From assembly GCF_000283155.1 (NCBI RefSeq), contig NW_004454178.1, positions 4,615,836-4,679,835 on the forward strand: a stretch of 64,000 nt of DNA. Reading direction: 5' to 3'. Origin of the DNA: Ceratotherium simum simum. Taxonomy: Eukaryota > Chordata > Mammalia > Perissodactyla > Rhinocerotidae. Below, piece after piece: positions 23,592 through 35,600 of the stretch (its first letter is position 1; every line of letters starts with the position of its first letter). The translations under genes were made by a program, and so were the position numbers. The notes under the pieces were generated by a model. The model ran no database searches and was not told where the DNA came from. It was given only the letters and a program-made list of their open reading frames with translations.

Positions 23592-24043
23592 TTACTAGAC
23601 TCAATCTTTTAAATAACCATGGCTACTTAACTAACATTTATTGGATGAATGAAAAAACAATGCTTTTCACATCCCACACCATCCATGTTACCCTCTTTTG
23701 TGAGTTCTTTTGTTCATCTATGGCCCTCTTAAATTATGATGTTGACAGATTGCTTCAACCTGTCCAAAGCACAGTGGGACCATTGACCTCCTTTCCTGGA
23801 TCACTATCACTTTTATTACTGCAACCTTTGTTTTTATGCAGCAATATTATAGTCTTGGCTTGTAATACACGGATTTTGTGATCACCTAATCTCCCAGCTA
23901 TTTCTCCTCATTAATTTTTTTTTTTTTTTACGGACATTTGACCCTGAGGATGTCGGAGGTTTCTGAGGGAGCTTTTCATGGACTAGTATCACAAGGTCAC
24001 TTGTTAAAAACTGGTTCCACTCAAGTTGTATTGAATCTTTCTG
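23592..24043. other. Unassigned DNA with T-run
   Basis: Contains a poly-T run near 23918-23930. The 78-aa frame at 23645-23881 has no recognisable features. Confidence 0.4.
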
Positions 24044-24315
24044 CATGTCTTTTTTTTTTTTTTTTTTTGCTGAGGAAGACTGGCTCTGAGCTAACATCTA
24101 TTGCCAATCCTCTTCCTTTTTTTCCCCAAAGCCCCACTAGATAGTTGTATGTCATAGCTGCACATCCCTCTAGTTGCTGTATGTGGGACGCAGCCTCAGC
24201 ATGGCCGGAGAAGCGGTGCGTCAGTGCGCGCCCGGGATCTGAACCCGGGCCACCAGTAGCGGAGCGTGCACACTTAACCGCTAAGCCACGGGGCTGGCCC
24301 CATGCACATGTCTTT
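24044..24315 (-). mobile_element. ERE SINE (antisense) with short TSD
   Basis: Poly-T, then 'gctgaggaagactggctctg', 'aaagccccactagatagttg', 'gtatgtgggacgcagcctca', 'cagcatggccggagaagcgg', 'taagccacggggctggcccc'. CATGTCTTT is repeated at 24044-24052 and 24307-24315. High similarity to the copy at 30180 suggests the same subfamily. Confidence 0.95.
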
Positions 24316-24383
24316 CTTCTATTCTAATTTCCTCCCAAACTTAAACAAGTTTAACAAAAATAATAAATACTAAACCATTTTTA

Positions 24384-25291
24384 TTATTTAAAATAAAATA
24401 AAATTAAATTTTGTTGAATCATGCTTCTCCCATATTTCTTGTGTGCTTTCCACTTTTCTTTCTTATGTTTCTTCATTTTGACTTCATCCCTCTGTAGTGT
24501 AGTCTTAAGCAGGATCTCTTGACTGTATCTTGAACTAGAATTAAACAGAAAACATTGTTTGGAACCAAACCTGCCTTCAAGGTGTACTCTATCCATACAA
24601 TTCCAAATCTCATACCAAATTTGCAATGGTGCTTTATATAACATCCCAGTCCTGCACAAACTGGCTCTACACTTCCACATAACATAGGAGAGTCAGCTGT
24701 GCCAATGTTTATATGTGCTTTCTACTAAGTATCGTATGTTTTGCAGCAGAAGAGGACATTTTATTCAATTCATCAAGCAGTAAAACTCAAGAATTTTACA
24801 TCATATTTCTAATCCTAGTCTCCCATTGACTCCATCTTTTTGGAATTTTGATATCTCATCATTATCACCTGTAGCATAAAAGCAATAATGGCAACTGTTG
24901 TGAAGAAAACTAAGTTAGGCACTTGGGATTCTGTGGTTTGTGCCCAAAATTTTCTAAATATAGAATAACCCATCAAGAGGCTAAAGGGTCTAAGTTCCCC
25001 AGCTGGTAACTTGAATGTGTATGGATTAAAATAAATAGGTGACATTTAGAAGTCTTTATACATGTATCTTTGGATATGGTCTGGCATACTTGGAAAACAA
25101 TTATTGTCAAAGTAATCGTAAAGAATATTGAAGTATGAAATAGAGGAGTGAGGAAGAATCTGTGCTTGTTTTTTTGTGGAGTAAAGACTTTCCATAGTTC
25201 CTAATTTATGATTCTGAGAATCAGCTGTCTTAGAGATGATAATGCATTCCTTGGCAATGCAAATCTGAAAGCTGCCACTAAGTTCTGTCAT
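24384..25291 (-). other. Unrecognised minus-strand open frames (possible gene relic)
   Basis: Reading leftwards, an 81-codon frame (25291-25046) ends in TAA. It is followed immediately and in the same frame by an ATG opening a 76-codon frame (25045-24815). The second contains a hydrophobic segment NLVFFTTVAIIAFMLQVIMM followed by a charged tail RYQNSKKMESMGD, as in a small single-pass membrane protein. Further left, a 98-codon frame (24680-24384) ends with a Lys/His-rich stretch (EVKMKKHKKEKWKAHKKYG). I do not recognise any of these. The region carries no repeat consensus I know. It could be a processed pseudogene with one stop, or chance. There is no promoter or splice evidence. Confidence 0.2.
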
Positions 25292-27785
25292 TTATTACCA
25301 TTGCTTTCATCATGCACTAAAAGATAAGGAGTACAAAACTATATTTTGAAGATTGACAGATTGTCCAGGCATATGCCATATTAGCTCCATAGTCAAATAT
25401 ATGTTTTGCAGAACACAAGGTATGCAATCTTTTTCAAGGCTACAAAATGAGGCACAAATGTTTCCACACTGTCCAAACAGTCTTCTTTCAAGCCAAGAAG
25501 ACAGGAGCTAAGGGTACATTCCAAAGAGAGTAAGGTAAAGAAAATGAGGCCAGGTTTGAGATATCAGGAGAAAATGAAAGTTGAAAGAGAGCAAGATGGT
25601 AGGAGCAAAGCAACTGAGATGGAACTTAACGAGCGCTGAATTGCCAATCTCAGACTCATCTACTTATAGTCATAGTCCCCAAATTTAGGAGCAAATTTGG
25701 GAGGGAATGAAAGTATCCTAAGCTTGGGAATAATTGAGATTCTGACAGTTATTGTGGGAACCGGATATTTAGTGTGAATAATAGTTTGCATATTTGAGAA
25801 GTTTTGAGTTTGCTCTACTCATTTATAAAATCAGAATGAAGCATTTTATGAAGGCCTAGTCACATGGTTATAAATTCCATGTGAAACATAGACATTTACT
25901 CAAACATCGCGTCATTTGCGGAAAATTACTTCTAACTTTTTCAGTTCATCAATACACAAATGATGATTGAAAAGAACATGAGAAGGGGCTACATTTTTTG
26001 TTTGCACTTTTCTTATGCTATAAAGAAAAGCTGGAGATATTCCCCTGCTCATCTTCTCATTCAACTGCTTTTTAGCTGTGTTGGTTTTCAGGAAATAGAC
26101 TTATTGATGAGAAGTGATAAGGGAGGAATTTTTTAGATCTTGGCACATTCCGCACTGGCTCCACAGTAGCAAGTAGACAGAGATCAGAAGAGGTCAGTCA
26201 GACAAAGGGCAGGTGCGCAGCTGTTAGTGATTCGTTGAAACTTCTTAACCATTTTGCCTACGAGTGCCCCTTATTTGAGTCACAGGCTTTCTGAGAAATC
26301 AAAATTTCTATTAAAAAATACCCTGAAATGATTCATGTCTTCTTACATATATGAGCTTGGAGTTCAATTTCTTATCATGATCTGATTGTACAGCTCTAAT
26401 TTTCTGAGATAGCCAACTATTATATTTTTCCAGGCACGGTGAGAAAAAGAACAGTTTTTTTGTTTTTTTTTTTTTTGAGAAAAGTTAAAACAAGCACCTA
26501 CCTTGATTTTGGAGACCAAGACAATAATGAATACTTTTAATATTAGTCTAAAAGAACCAACATCTGACCCCTAAGAGGAATAATGTTAAGCATGCCCATA
26601 ATTTTACAAAAGAAGCACGGATATTAAGAGGAATAAAATATATACTGTCTGTGATTATTCAGAGTTTAATTTGTACATTTTTCATTTGGTAAATTATTCA
26701 GACTCTACTTCTCTCTCTTTCGTTTTATCTTTATGCTTTCTTTTCACCACTTTTTATCACTTCTAGAAAAAAAAAGTGGACTAAAGATGCAGAAACAGAA
26801 AGAAACCTCCAAATCATAACAACTTTTATTTTCTCTCTACTATTCAGAATAATGGTTTTTAGAATAGAAAGTTTTAAAAAACTAGCACATCGGGAATGAA
26901 GTTACCATTCAAGAAGATGAAAGAGGTCTGGGCAGCTATTTTAAATGAAGTGGTGGTCTTTTGTTTCATATGGATTATACCCCAGGGTACTAATACACAG
27001 GAATCTTTTTTTTTTCTGCCTTAAACCTTTGTCTATCAAGTAAATATATCAACATATATGTATAAGTAGGAACAAGTGAATAACAGAAAATTTGAGGAAG
27101 CCAAATAATTCCAACAAAAGTAGGTACTCTGCAAGTCAGAAAATGGACAGATCACCTTTAATGACCACCTGTAGCAACTATATAGAATTAAGGTCCCTTG
27201 GAATATGGAAACATGATAGATTGGACAAGAATTGTAGATCCAGGCCAAGAGTAGATCCCCCATCTCCTGAGAGTCGATAATTTATGATGATCCTACTACA
27301 ATGTAATGAGATGGTAATGAGGCATAATAAGTAGAAAAGTGAGATAAATATCTTATGACAAAGATCTGATGGTCTTGTGTGCTGAGGAGGAAGGTGCAAA
27401 TGTGAGAGAGGAGCTGAAAGATAAATTTTACCTTTGAATTGTATTGTAAGCCAAACTTTCTGCTGTTTCAGTCTCCTTTGAAAGACTGCAAGTAGCCTCA
27501 AGAGGCAAAGCCTCAAGGAGAGGAAAATCCTAAATAGTCCCAGATGTCCCAACTGAGAGCCTGAGGGGGTCACTAGATTCCTACCGCCAATTACTTTCTC
27601 CCAGCACAAGACTTACTAAAAATTCTGGTCTGTTTTTCAGCGGCTCTCCCTAACTTCTTAGCTTCTCACACTTTGCACCGAATCAAATTCCTTGAGGGGA
27701 AAACCATTGCCAAATTATGGTCTCATATCCTTGTGCCTTTCCTTCTCTGCAGAATCCTACCTTTTGGTTTTTGGTTTCTTTGGCA
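25292..27785. other. Unassigned DNA
   Basis: No named repeat. Includes a T-rich run at 26455-26476 and a 143-codon minus frame (27609-27178) that is Leu/Ile-rich, lacks motifs and overlaps plus-strand frames. I treat it as chance. Confidence 0.4.
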
Positions 27786-27789
27786 GCTT

Positions 27790-28360
27790 TGAAATCCAAT
27801 TTATTATCTATAAATATTTAGTGACTACCTATTATTATGGACCAAATACTAGGGTAGGTGCTAGAGAAAAATGGAGAAGAAAAGCAGACATGGTCTTTGC
27901 CCTCATACAATGTAAAATCTACTGGAGGACTCAGACATAATCAAGTAATTACATAAACACAAGTAAAACTGAAGTTGAGATGAGTGGAAGAAAGTACAAG
28001 GTGCTGCAAAACCACATATTTAGGTAGATTTGACTTTGCCGGGGAGGTGAGGAGATGATGCTTTGTCTCTGATCAAGGGTGGGCAAGGGGCCGTTAAGGA
28101 AGGAGGAGAGTGAAGACCATTCCCAGAAGAGGAAACAGAGATGCAAAAGCCCAGTGCAGCGTGGTGAGAATAAGAGGCGGAGAGAAGACTGACATGCCTG
28201 AGTGAGAGACGCTTGGGAAATGATCCCGGAGGCCGATTCATGTAGTACCTTTTAAGCCAAGAGGAGAAGCTTTATCTTCATCTTCAGAGCAATGGGAGGC
28301 CATTGAAAGATTTTAAGCAAGGGAATAAAATAATGAGAAACGCTTATTAGAAATGTTAGC
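27790..28360 (-). mobile_element. L2 LINE 3' end (antisense)
   Basis: Begins 'atttagtgactacctattat', then 'gtctttgccctcatacaatg', later 'gcaaaagcccagtgcagcg', 'tcatgtagtaccttttaagc' and 'gggaggccattgaaagattt'. This is the reverse complement of L2 from its 3' terminus inward (attgagcacctactatgtg, ccctgccctcaaggagct, aggccctg, gggaagccattggagggttt). Frames here (27949-28241) are not genes. Confidence 0.7.
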
Positions 28361-28389
28361 TGGCTGCAATGTGGCTAATGGCCTGTATT

Positions 28390-28505
28390 TCATTAAATAT
28401 TATGATACCAATTTTACTGTTGAAGAGGCTAAAATTCAAAGAGATTATCAGGCATATTCATGACCATAGAGTTAATAAGTGACAGATCTGGGACTGAAAC
28501 TCACC
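28390..28505 (+). mobile_element. MIR SINE (sense)
   Basis: 'tgataccaattttactgttg', 'gaggctaaaattcaaagag', 'taataagtgacagatctggg', 'actgaaactc' follow the MIR core and 3' half in order. Confidence 0.65.
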
Positions 28506-28559
28506 TAGAGATCTTCTCTTTAATCCAAGTTGCCTCACGTGAAAGCAGAAGAACACACA

Positions 28560-29065
28560 TAGAAAGGACTTAAAGGTAAACACCAGTGGTTCAATTTCAA
28601 TGTCAGATGACCCCTGGAAAGGAGAGGTCAGTCTTGGGCTCCATATTTTCAAATTGGAAGAAAAGAGAGAAAGACCAGGTTGGTGGAGAAATTGATGCTA
28701 TGGCATGTAAGGAACAGTTGAAGGAACTAGATATGTCTATCCTAAAGAAAAGAAAATGTAGGTGGTTGGATCATGGCAATTATCTTCAAATATTGAAGAG
28801 CGTGAATTTATTCTGCAGGGCTCCACAGAAATGACCAAGACCAATGGGGGTGAGACACAGGGAAGTGCATTTTAGGTTCTTAGAAGAATCCTCTGGGGAT
28901 GAGTGTTGTCAAACTTCAGTGAGATTTTCCTATTATTGAGAGTATGTAAGCAGAGCTAGATAACCACTCGTTAATAATATTGTAAAAAACATTTATCCTC
29001 TGGGTAGATAAATGAACCTTATGATAGCTAAGAGTCCTTCCAACTCTTCAATTCTGTGATTCTCT
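28560..29065 (+). mobile_element. L3/CR1-like LINE 3' end (sense)
   Basis: 'gaacagttgaaggaactaga', 'tgtctatcctaaagaaaag', 'tatcttcaaatattgaagag', 'gagagtatgtaagcagagct', 'agataaccactcg', then 'gagtccttccaactcttcaa' and 'attctgtgattctc' keep the order of the CR1/L3 3' region (GTTGAAGGAACTGGGGATGTT, TTCAAGTATCTGAAG, TTCCAACTCTGAGATTCTATG). This is a very old element. The 82-aa frame at 28586-28834 lies within it. Confidence 0.6.
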
Positions 29066-30179
29066 AGTACATAATTACATGTAAAGTTTCAAATTCATTA
29101 AATGCAGAAAAGAACCCAAGTATAAAAATACAGTAAAATGCCTATAATGCAAATGAACTTGCTAATAGTTCAAACTTTCTCTTTTTCTTTTAAAATATCT
29201 TGATATAACAATGGTTGTTATAATCCCTATGGCACAGTTAACAGCCAGTTTCTAGGCAGTGTGGTGAGTTAGAAGTACCAGGTTATATAATAAAATGTCC
29301 ATTCCCTTAAAAGCTTTCTTGAGATATGTTGATTATGAGTAAAAAAAAAAATAGACATGCTAGAAATTGCTGTATATGAAAAATAAATGGAGAATTATTA
29401 TCAGATTTTTGTGTCTAACTTGATTGTTGGTATAAAATTGATGGTTCCTTTGTTAGCATGAGGCGTGATTAATGTCCTCAGCACACAGCTAGCTATGTTC
29501 CAAACAACTTCAGAGAGCATCGTCCTATTAGAAAACAGAAGCAGAACAAAAGTATAAATGTTGAAGTTTTTCAAGTGAAGGATGGTACCTGCAATCTGGG
29601 GGATCGGTTGATAATTGCTCCATGAGGCCTGTTTTGCAGCCTTGTACCAGTAATGAATATATCTTTTGCTTCTGCCACCAGATGGCAGAAGTAGGCATTA
29701 CTTAAGTAAAATTTTATAGTTAAAATGCCTTAATATTTTTTACATGATTAGATTAAATCAGAACAGCCAATTTGAGTATTTTTTAATAGCTCTTGTAACA
29801 AATTTAGTAAAGGTAAAGGTGGAAAATATTAGCTAAGATGAGATTTTAGAATTAAATTCATCACAATGTTTTTTTAAATATTCCCTTAGAATACGTAGTT
29901 TTCTTTATTAAAAAAAGAAAAGTTTCACAAGGAATTCCCACTGGCACATTTTAGTGCATGAGGTAAATATTTCAATTCTTCTTTATGTAGTTCCATTCTA
30001 AAGGTGGTCAGTGGACTCATAAATAGGGGTAAATTTAAAAGCATTATGCACATGTAAAGTACAAAGCAAAAAAGAAATGGATAATATAGTTATTGAGTTA
30101 AGACATAAATGATTTAAAAAAGAATTACAAGTGTTACAAACAGGATTCAAACAATTGCATGTACAGTAATATAAAATTA
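29066..30179. other. Unassigned DNA containing a CTCF-like palindrome
   Basis: AT-rich sequence without a repeat name. Its notable part is the site at 29669-29691, listed separately. Confidence 0.4.
29669..29691 (+). promoter_or_regulatory. CTCF-like core motif inside a perfect palindrome
   Basis: CCACCAGATGGCAG (29675-29688) satisfies every position of the commonly used CTCF core CCASYAGRKGGCRS. The flanks make a perfect inverted repeat with 9-bp arms cttctgcca (29669-29677) and tggcagaag (29683-29691) around five bases. Real CTCF sites are usually not palindromic, so occupancy is uncertain. No gene nearby identifies a target. Confidence 0.4.
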
Positions 30180-30503
30180 CCTGACTAGCTTTATTTACTT
30201 TTTTCTGTGAGGAGGATCAGCCCTGAGCTAACATCCATGCTAATCCTCCTCTTTTTGCTGAGGAAGACCGGCTCTGAGCTAACACCTATTGCCAATCCTC
30301 CTCCCTTTTTTTTCCCCCAAAGCCCCAGTAGACAGTTGTATGTCATAGTTGCACATCCTTCTAGTTGCTGTATGTGGGACGCGGCCTCAGCATGGCCGGA
30401 GAAGCGATGCGTCGGTGCGCGCCTGGGATCCGAACCCGGGCTGCCAGTAGTAGAGCACGCCCACTTAACCGCTAAGCCACGGGCCGGCCCCTGACTAGCT
30501 TTA
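30180..30503 (-). mobile_element. Full-length ERE SINE (antisense) with 14-bp TSD
   Basis: Target duplications CCTGACTAGCTTTA lie at 30180-30193 and 30490-30503. Inside, reading the plus strand: two tail modules (tgtgaggaggatcagccctg and 'gctgaggaagaccggctctg'), then 'aaagccccagtagacagttg', 'gtatgtgggacgcggcctca', 'gatccgaacccgggctg' (B-box region reversed) and the head 'taagccacgggccggcccc'. This is the complete two-module ERE type of horse. The 95-codon plus frame at 30207-30494 is SINE antisense sequence. Confidence 0.95.
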
Positions 30504-30649
30504 ATAAGTCAAAAAGATAATAAAATTAATTAGTCTAGACCCTAGGCATTTTTAAAAGCCATTCCAAAGGGATACACATTTTCTTTACTAAGTAGTAAAT
30601 GCTATAGCTTATCAAAAAATGCTTTTAAAGATGAAGGATGCATTAGTTG

Positions 30650-31330
30650 TTTTCTGTATCAATTCACATTTTTGTTCTGGTGTTTTTGTTCAGTTCTTTA
30701 AAAATTCTACTTCCTGTGTCCCATTGACTCTTCAGCACTCTACCTCTGACTTATCATCCTAACTATGCCAGAGGAAATATTTATATCCAGCAAGTCTGTC
30801 TGGTTAGAGTCATTTGTATGGACAACCTCTTCTTTGCCAACCCAACAGACTATTTTGATTTTAAACTCACAGTAGCGTGTGACAGATCTCTGTTTTCCTT
30901 CTTAAAATATGATCCTTCCTTGCCTTGTATGATACCACACTCCTTTATGTTATGTTGCTCTTTGCGTTCCTTGTTAGTCTATTTGGTGGAAGGAGGTTCT
31001 GGTCTTCTACCCTACCTGCAGATGTCAGAGATCATAGAACCATTTGTTTTCTCTCTCGACAACATTTCCCTGAGTGGTGTTATTCATTCTCTCACCTCCA
31101 AATGTTATCTATACAATGAAGTATCCCAAATGCTTATCCCAACACTCTTCTCTCCATTGACCTCCAGATTCATATATCCAACTGCCTCCTTGAACTAAGT
31201 CTCTTTTATTCTAGTACTTTCTCTTTTTTGATGGCATTGGCTTTACAACGAGTCTAGGCTCATTTTCCTGCATAATCGTCCACCTTCTGGTAAAAATGTC
31301 TAAAACGTGCTAAAGTAGAAACCACACAAC
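30650..31330 (+). mobile_element. L2 LINE ORF2 fragment with decayed RT active site (sense)
   Basis: At 31080-31200 the translation SLTSKCYLYNEVSQM...PLTSRFIYPTASL aligns with the L2 reverse transcriptase segment around YADDSQ (FKYHLYADDSQIYISSP...LQTRISNCLLD). The catalytic YADD box has become YNEV, so the copy is dead. The 126-codon frame at 30818-31198 is this relic and not a host gene. Confidence 0.6.
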
Positions 31331-31895
31331 CTACATTCTTATCACAAGTAAGAAAACGTAACTGTACAATAGAGGGACCAAACTCATCACTCTCCTCTGG
31401 AAGTAGGATATTTATAAAGGATTCTGAAAATGTATTTCTACTTAGGGTATTAATAGCTATACAACTGAGGTATTTAATTACAGAATAGACATCTCAGGGC
31501 TAAATATAAACTTGAGCCAGTGTGTATTAACTCATAAATAAACTTATTAATTCATAAATTTGTTTGAAGTGAGGATTCTTGGTTTATACTAGTTGTTTTA
31601 TATTGAAAGACCTGTCAACTTGAATATGTCTGTAATATATATTTTATATTCATTGTTTCACCTGGCTTGGAGTGGGAAAGCCCCCAAGAGCCACCCCTCG
31701 ACAAAACTAGTTATTGGCCTATGACATGACTTGGTGCTAAATATCCTGCCCAAATGAGAACAAGATACAGCACAGACTCACTTTGAATTTGAATCAAGAA
31801 ACGTGGACAGAATGAGACGAGGTAGTGGGATCTGCGGTTGTAAAGTCATGGATTCATTTACCAAAGGGGCCATGATTGAGGCCAGTTATGAGTGA
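31331..31895. other. Unassigned DNA
   Basis: No gene or named repeat recognised. Confidence 0.45.
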
Positions 31896-31899
31896 GGCC

Positions 31900-32600
31900 A
31901 TCCTTATGAAGAAGAACAGTGTTAACATGAGCACTATTATGAGCCAAGTATTGTCCTGAGCACCTGAAACACAACAGTAAACAAGACAGACAAAATCTCT
32001 GCAGTCACAGGATGTACAAATCAATGGGGACACAAAGACAAGTAAATAAGCAAATAAATAAATATGCAAGATAATCTCAAGTTGGTATAAGTGTTCTAGA
32101 GCTATGGGGCTAATAAAACAGGTGTCATTCTGGGGTGGGGTGGATTGGGAAGGTCCTGGAAAGCCACTTTGAGATGGTGACAACTGAGCTGAGATTGTGA
32201 ATGCTAAAAAGGTGTCAGTTTGACAAAGATTTTGGGGAAGAACATTTTAGGCAGCATGAAAAACAAATGAAAATGTCCTAAGGTAGAAGCTAGAAAAGGG
32301 AAGGACAATGGGGCTAGAGTATTGTGAGTGAGAGATGTCCAGAGACGTGGGAGGGGACCAGATGATGTGGGGAGGGTAAATTCCAAAGAAAAGCCAGTAA
32401 AAACTTTTAAGAAGATAGCATGATATGATATATGATTTCTCTGGCTGCTGTATGGACCATGAGTAGGAGCTGAAGCTAGGACAACAGCCCAGTGAGGAAC
32501 AAGAGAGACTGATAGGTTTTTCTTTTTTTTTTTGGAAGTGCCCAAATGGGGCAAATAGGAGAGCTTAGGAGTAACTAGAGGGGATGACAGGGTCCAAGTA
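31900..32600 (-). mobile_element. L2 LINE 3' region (antisense)
   Basis: 'actattatgagccaagtatt', 'ctgagcacctgaaacacaac', 'agtaaacaagacagacaaaa', 'caaataaataaatatgcaag', 'ggagctgaagctagg' and 'tctctggctgctgtatgg' follow the reverse L2 consensus from its 3' end inward (ctatgtgccaggcact, acagcagtgaacaaaacagaca, ggctgctgtgt). Minus frames at 31854-32554 lie within it. Confidence 0.65.
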
Positions 32601-35600
32601 GTACTGTTTTGCTTTTGTTTTTATGTTTTTAGGATTGAGAATTCTTAGGCATATATGTAGCCTTGAATAAAGGAGAATGAAGATCAGGAGAGGTTAAAGA
32701 AACAGGCAAAGAAAAGTGACTAATGGTGTAAGACCCTAGCTGAGGTGTCAAGAGTTAAATCAGAAAGAGTTGGCTCTTGTCATGCCAGATGAATCCCATC
32801 AGAGCTGTCTCAAGTTATGCAAGAAATCGGGAAAAATTTCATGTCAAGGCTTAATGGTAGAACATTTATTGGAGAAAGGAAAGTCTTGCATGGCTGGAAT
32901 TAGCAAGATAGAGAGAGAAAAGTGCCCCTGGTCTCTATCATCCCACAGAGAGGCATACACAGCATCTGCTGGACATGGCATATTTTCATTTTAGTGGAAG
33001 AACTTCTCAATTTTGTGTGCCTCGCTATTAATATAGCGAGCATGAGAAGTGGCCTTGTCAGTAGGGAATACATTGATTTTTGGCATCAGATGATCTGGAT
33101 TTGGTGTTCCAGCCGATTGTTAGGAATTCTCTGGGAAAGCCAGATGCTCTATACCTGGGTAAATAGAGATCTGAGGGGTCTGAGGAATTCTTTAGCCCAC
33201 CCTGGCTGGAGAAGGAAGCCATTGCTTTGTGGGAAGCTGGAATTGGGTGTGTTCCTTGAGCTGGGAGAAAGAAGAACCCACTCAGGTTCTAGCAAGCTCA
33301 CTGTGCATGCAACTCAGGGTAAGCACCTATGATCATTTTTGAATATTTCTGCTAATAGTATAACAGCTTTGAACAAGTAAAGAGACACTCTCCATCCAAG
33401 ACTAGAGAAAAGAAGTAATTATATAAAATAAAGGTATTTGAGGTGGGAAGGGGACAGGGAAACAGGAATTTAAGCAACTGATGTTCCCAATTTTCTCAAT
33501 GAAATAGGCAGCAAGGTCTCTTGCTGAGAATAGAAGGAATTGTGCTGGAGAGCTTGAGGGACATAATGACAGTTTAATAAAATTATCAGTTAGGAAATGA
33601 GAGAAGTTAATTAAAAATGAAAAGATTGATGAACAATGCTGAGGGCCCAGATGATTGGTTTTTATTTGGGGAAGGGTTATGAATTGTAAGGCTACTGACA
33701 CGCGTGTGTTTATGTGTGCTTTCCTTTAACAACATTTAGCCTCTGTTTATAGAAATCAAGTAAGTGGCTATAGAATTGGTCCATATTTGGGATTTTTCTA
33801 GGTATATGTGATAGAAAGATGGGATCCATGGTAACTGAAGAAGCTTGTGAGAGATTAGTTCATATGATAAACCATGCACCATGGCATCCACATGTGGGAA
33901 AAGGATAGAAGCCATCAAGGGGAAAGGATGCATTGAGAGGCCAATATTCTCTCCATTTCAGAAGTCCCAAGGATTATAAGAGTGAGAACATGAGGGAGGA
34001 GGATAGTTAGAGGCTTTTATCAGACTCTGGAGTGCTGGTGTTTGCATAGCTTTAGGTAGAGCCGTTTAAGGTGAGAGCTAGAATATAACATTAGGATTTT
34101 GTTGCAAAAGTGGACTGAGAATAGCGTTGGAATTAAGGAGCTCTGGGATTTTTGAGTTTAGGAGTATTGGAAAAGTCATTAACATGAATTCTGAAACCTT
34201 CTAATATTATAGTGGGAATTATAATGGAAAGAAAAAATTAGAGGTCTCCAAATTTTTGGCAAATTGAAAGCATTTATTGGGAATTCACTTGATGGCAGAC
34301 AAGGAAAAAGTAGAGTCATAATGACATTATGGCATGAGCTTTCAGAGAAGACAAGATATTATGAGATGAAAGTTTTCTACAGAATGTTGCCACACCCCAC
34401 ACACTGTACCCAAAATGAGACAGATGTGGGGACATGTGTCACCTCCTCAAAGAAGAGAAAATCTCAGTTCAGCCAGTAGATGAGGAGAGAGTTTGAAGAT
34501 ATAGAAGTCACATCAGAAGAGCTTGAGAGAAGGAAGCCACGACAGCAGGAAGAACAAGGGGCGAAGGCATATCAAAAAAATGAGAGTTTGAGAGAAAGAT
34601 TTGCCTTTAATTTGGTGGTGGAGGATTTCTGGGATGGGGTGTTTAGCTTCAAAGATTCTGATATTGGTTTAAGACGTTTTGGTTGCAGAACTGGCCGAGG
34701 GTCCCTGGCAATATCTGGCCTGGTGTCAGAAACGTGGAGGTGATAATATTTCAAAGGTGTGGCCAGACTCTTGTTCTTCAGAAGTACAGTTCTGAATTGG
34801 AACAGGGATAGGGCCCTGGTGAAGCGAGGACAGCGGGGAAGAGTGTTGTGCAGCCACATGGTCCTCCTCCTGGACCTGGCTGTATATAACGTGGGGAATG
34901 AGAGAGAAGTAGTGAGAAAGCTAGAAGACCATTCTGGGAATCTTGTTTTCATACTGACTTTTCTAGATATGAAACGTAAGCAATAGTTAATGCAATAATT
35001 AAAACATGCGTTAATATTCAATTTTTACACTTCTGCTTATTTTTAAACAAAGCCTTCTCTCCTGGTTTAATAGTGTAAACATTAAGGCTTGTCACTCAAT
35101 ATACCTCTTGGAAATGCAAAATCTCTTTCATTTACTAATGACTATAATTAAAGTACATGTTTTCTAAAAGACCAGTAATTAGGTTCCACTATAAATGTAC
35201 CATAGTAGTCGTTAACTGTGATAGATAAACCATGGCAACATGAGGGTTTGCTTCCCTTCTCTTTCCCTCCAGTTTACCCTCTCTCTTTTAAACTCTTAAA
35301 TACCATGTGTCTGTGCATTTGTGTGCAAGTGTGCTTTTTACACACAATGTGGTTGTGGCAGCAAGAGTGCTGGGCTCTCAGGACAGTGAGAAGGGCCAGT
35401 GGTCTCATGTAATGACAAGCTGGGCGTTCCCCTCTTCTTTTGTTTTCCCCTTTCTCTTCTCCATTCCTTCCCATCCTTCTTCTATACTCCTGCACAATTC
35501 ACCGCCCACAGGTGAGGGGATGAGACGAAAAGGGTGAAAGAGAGCAACCAAAAAAGAACAAGGGGCAGATGTCCCAATTGTCTGCTCAGAAAGAAATGCG

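Noticed and set aside
27178..27609. 143-codon minus-strand ORF as a gene
   Set aside because: Leu/Ile/Ser-rich composition typical of an AT-rich chance frame, with no domain and no supporting context.
34572..35021. 149-codon minus-strand ORF as a gene
   Set aside because: No motif recognised, competing plus-strand frames of 87 and 75 codons over the same bases, and no splice or promoter signals.
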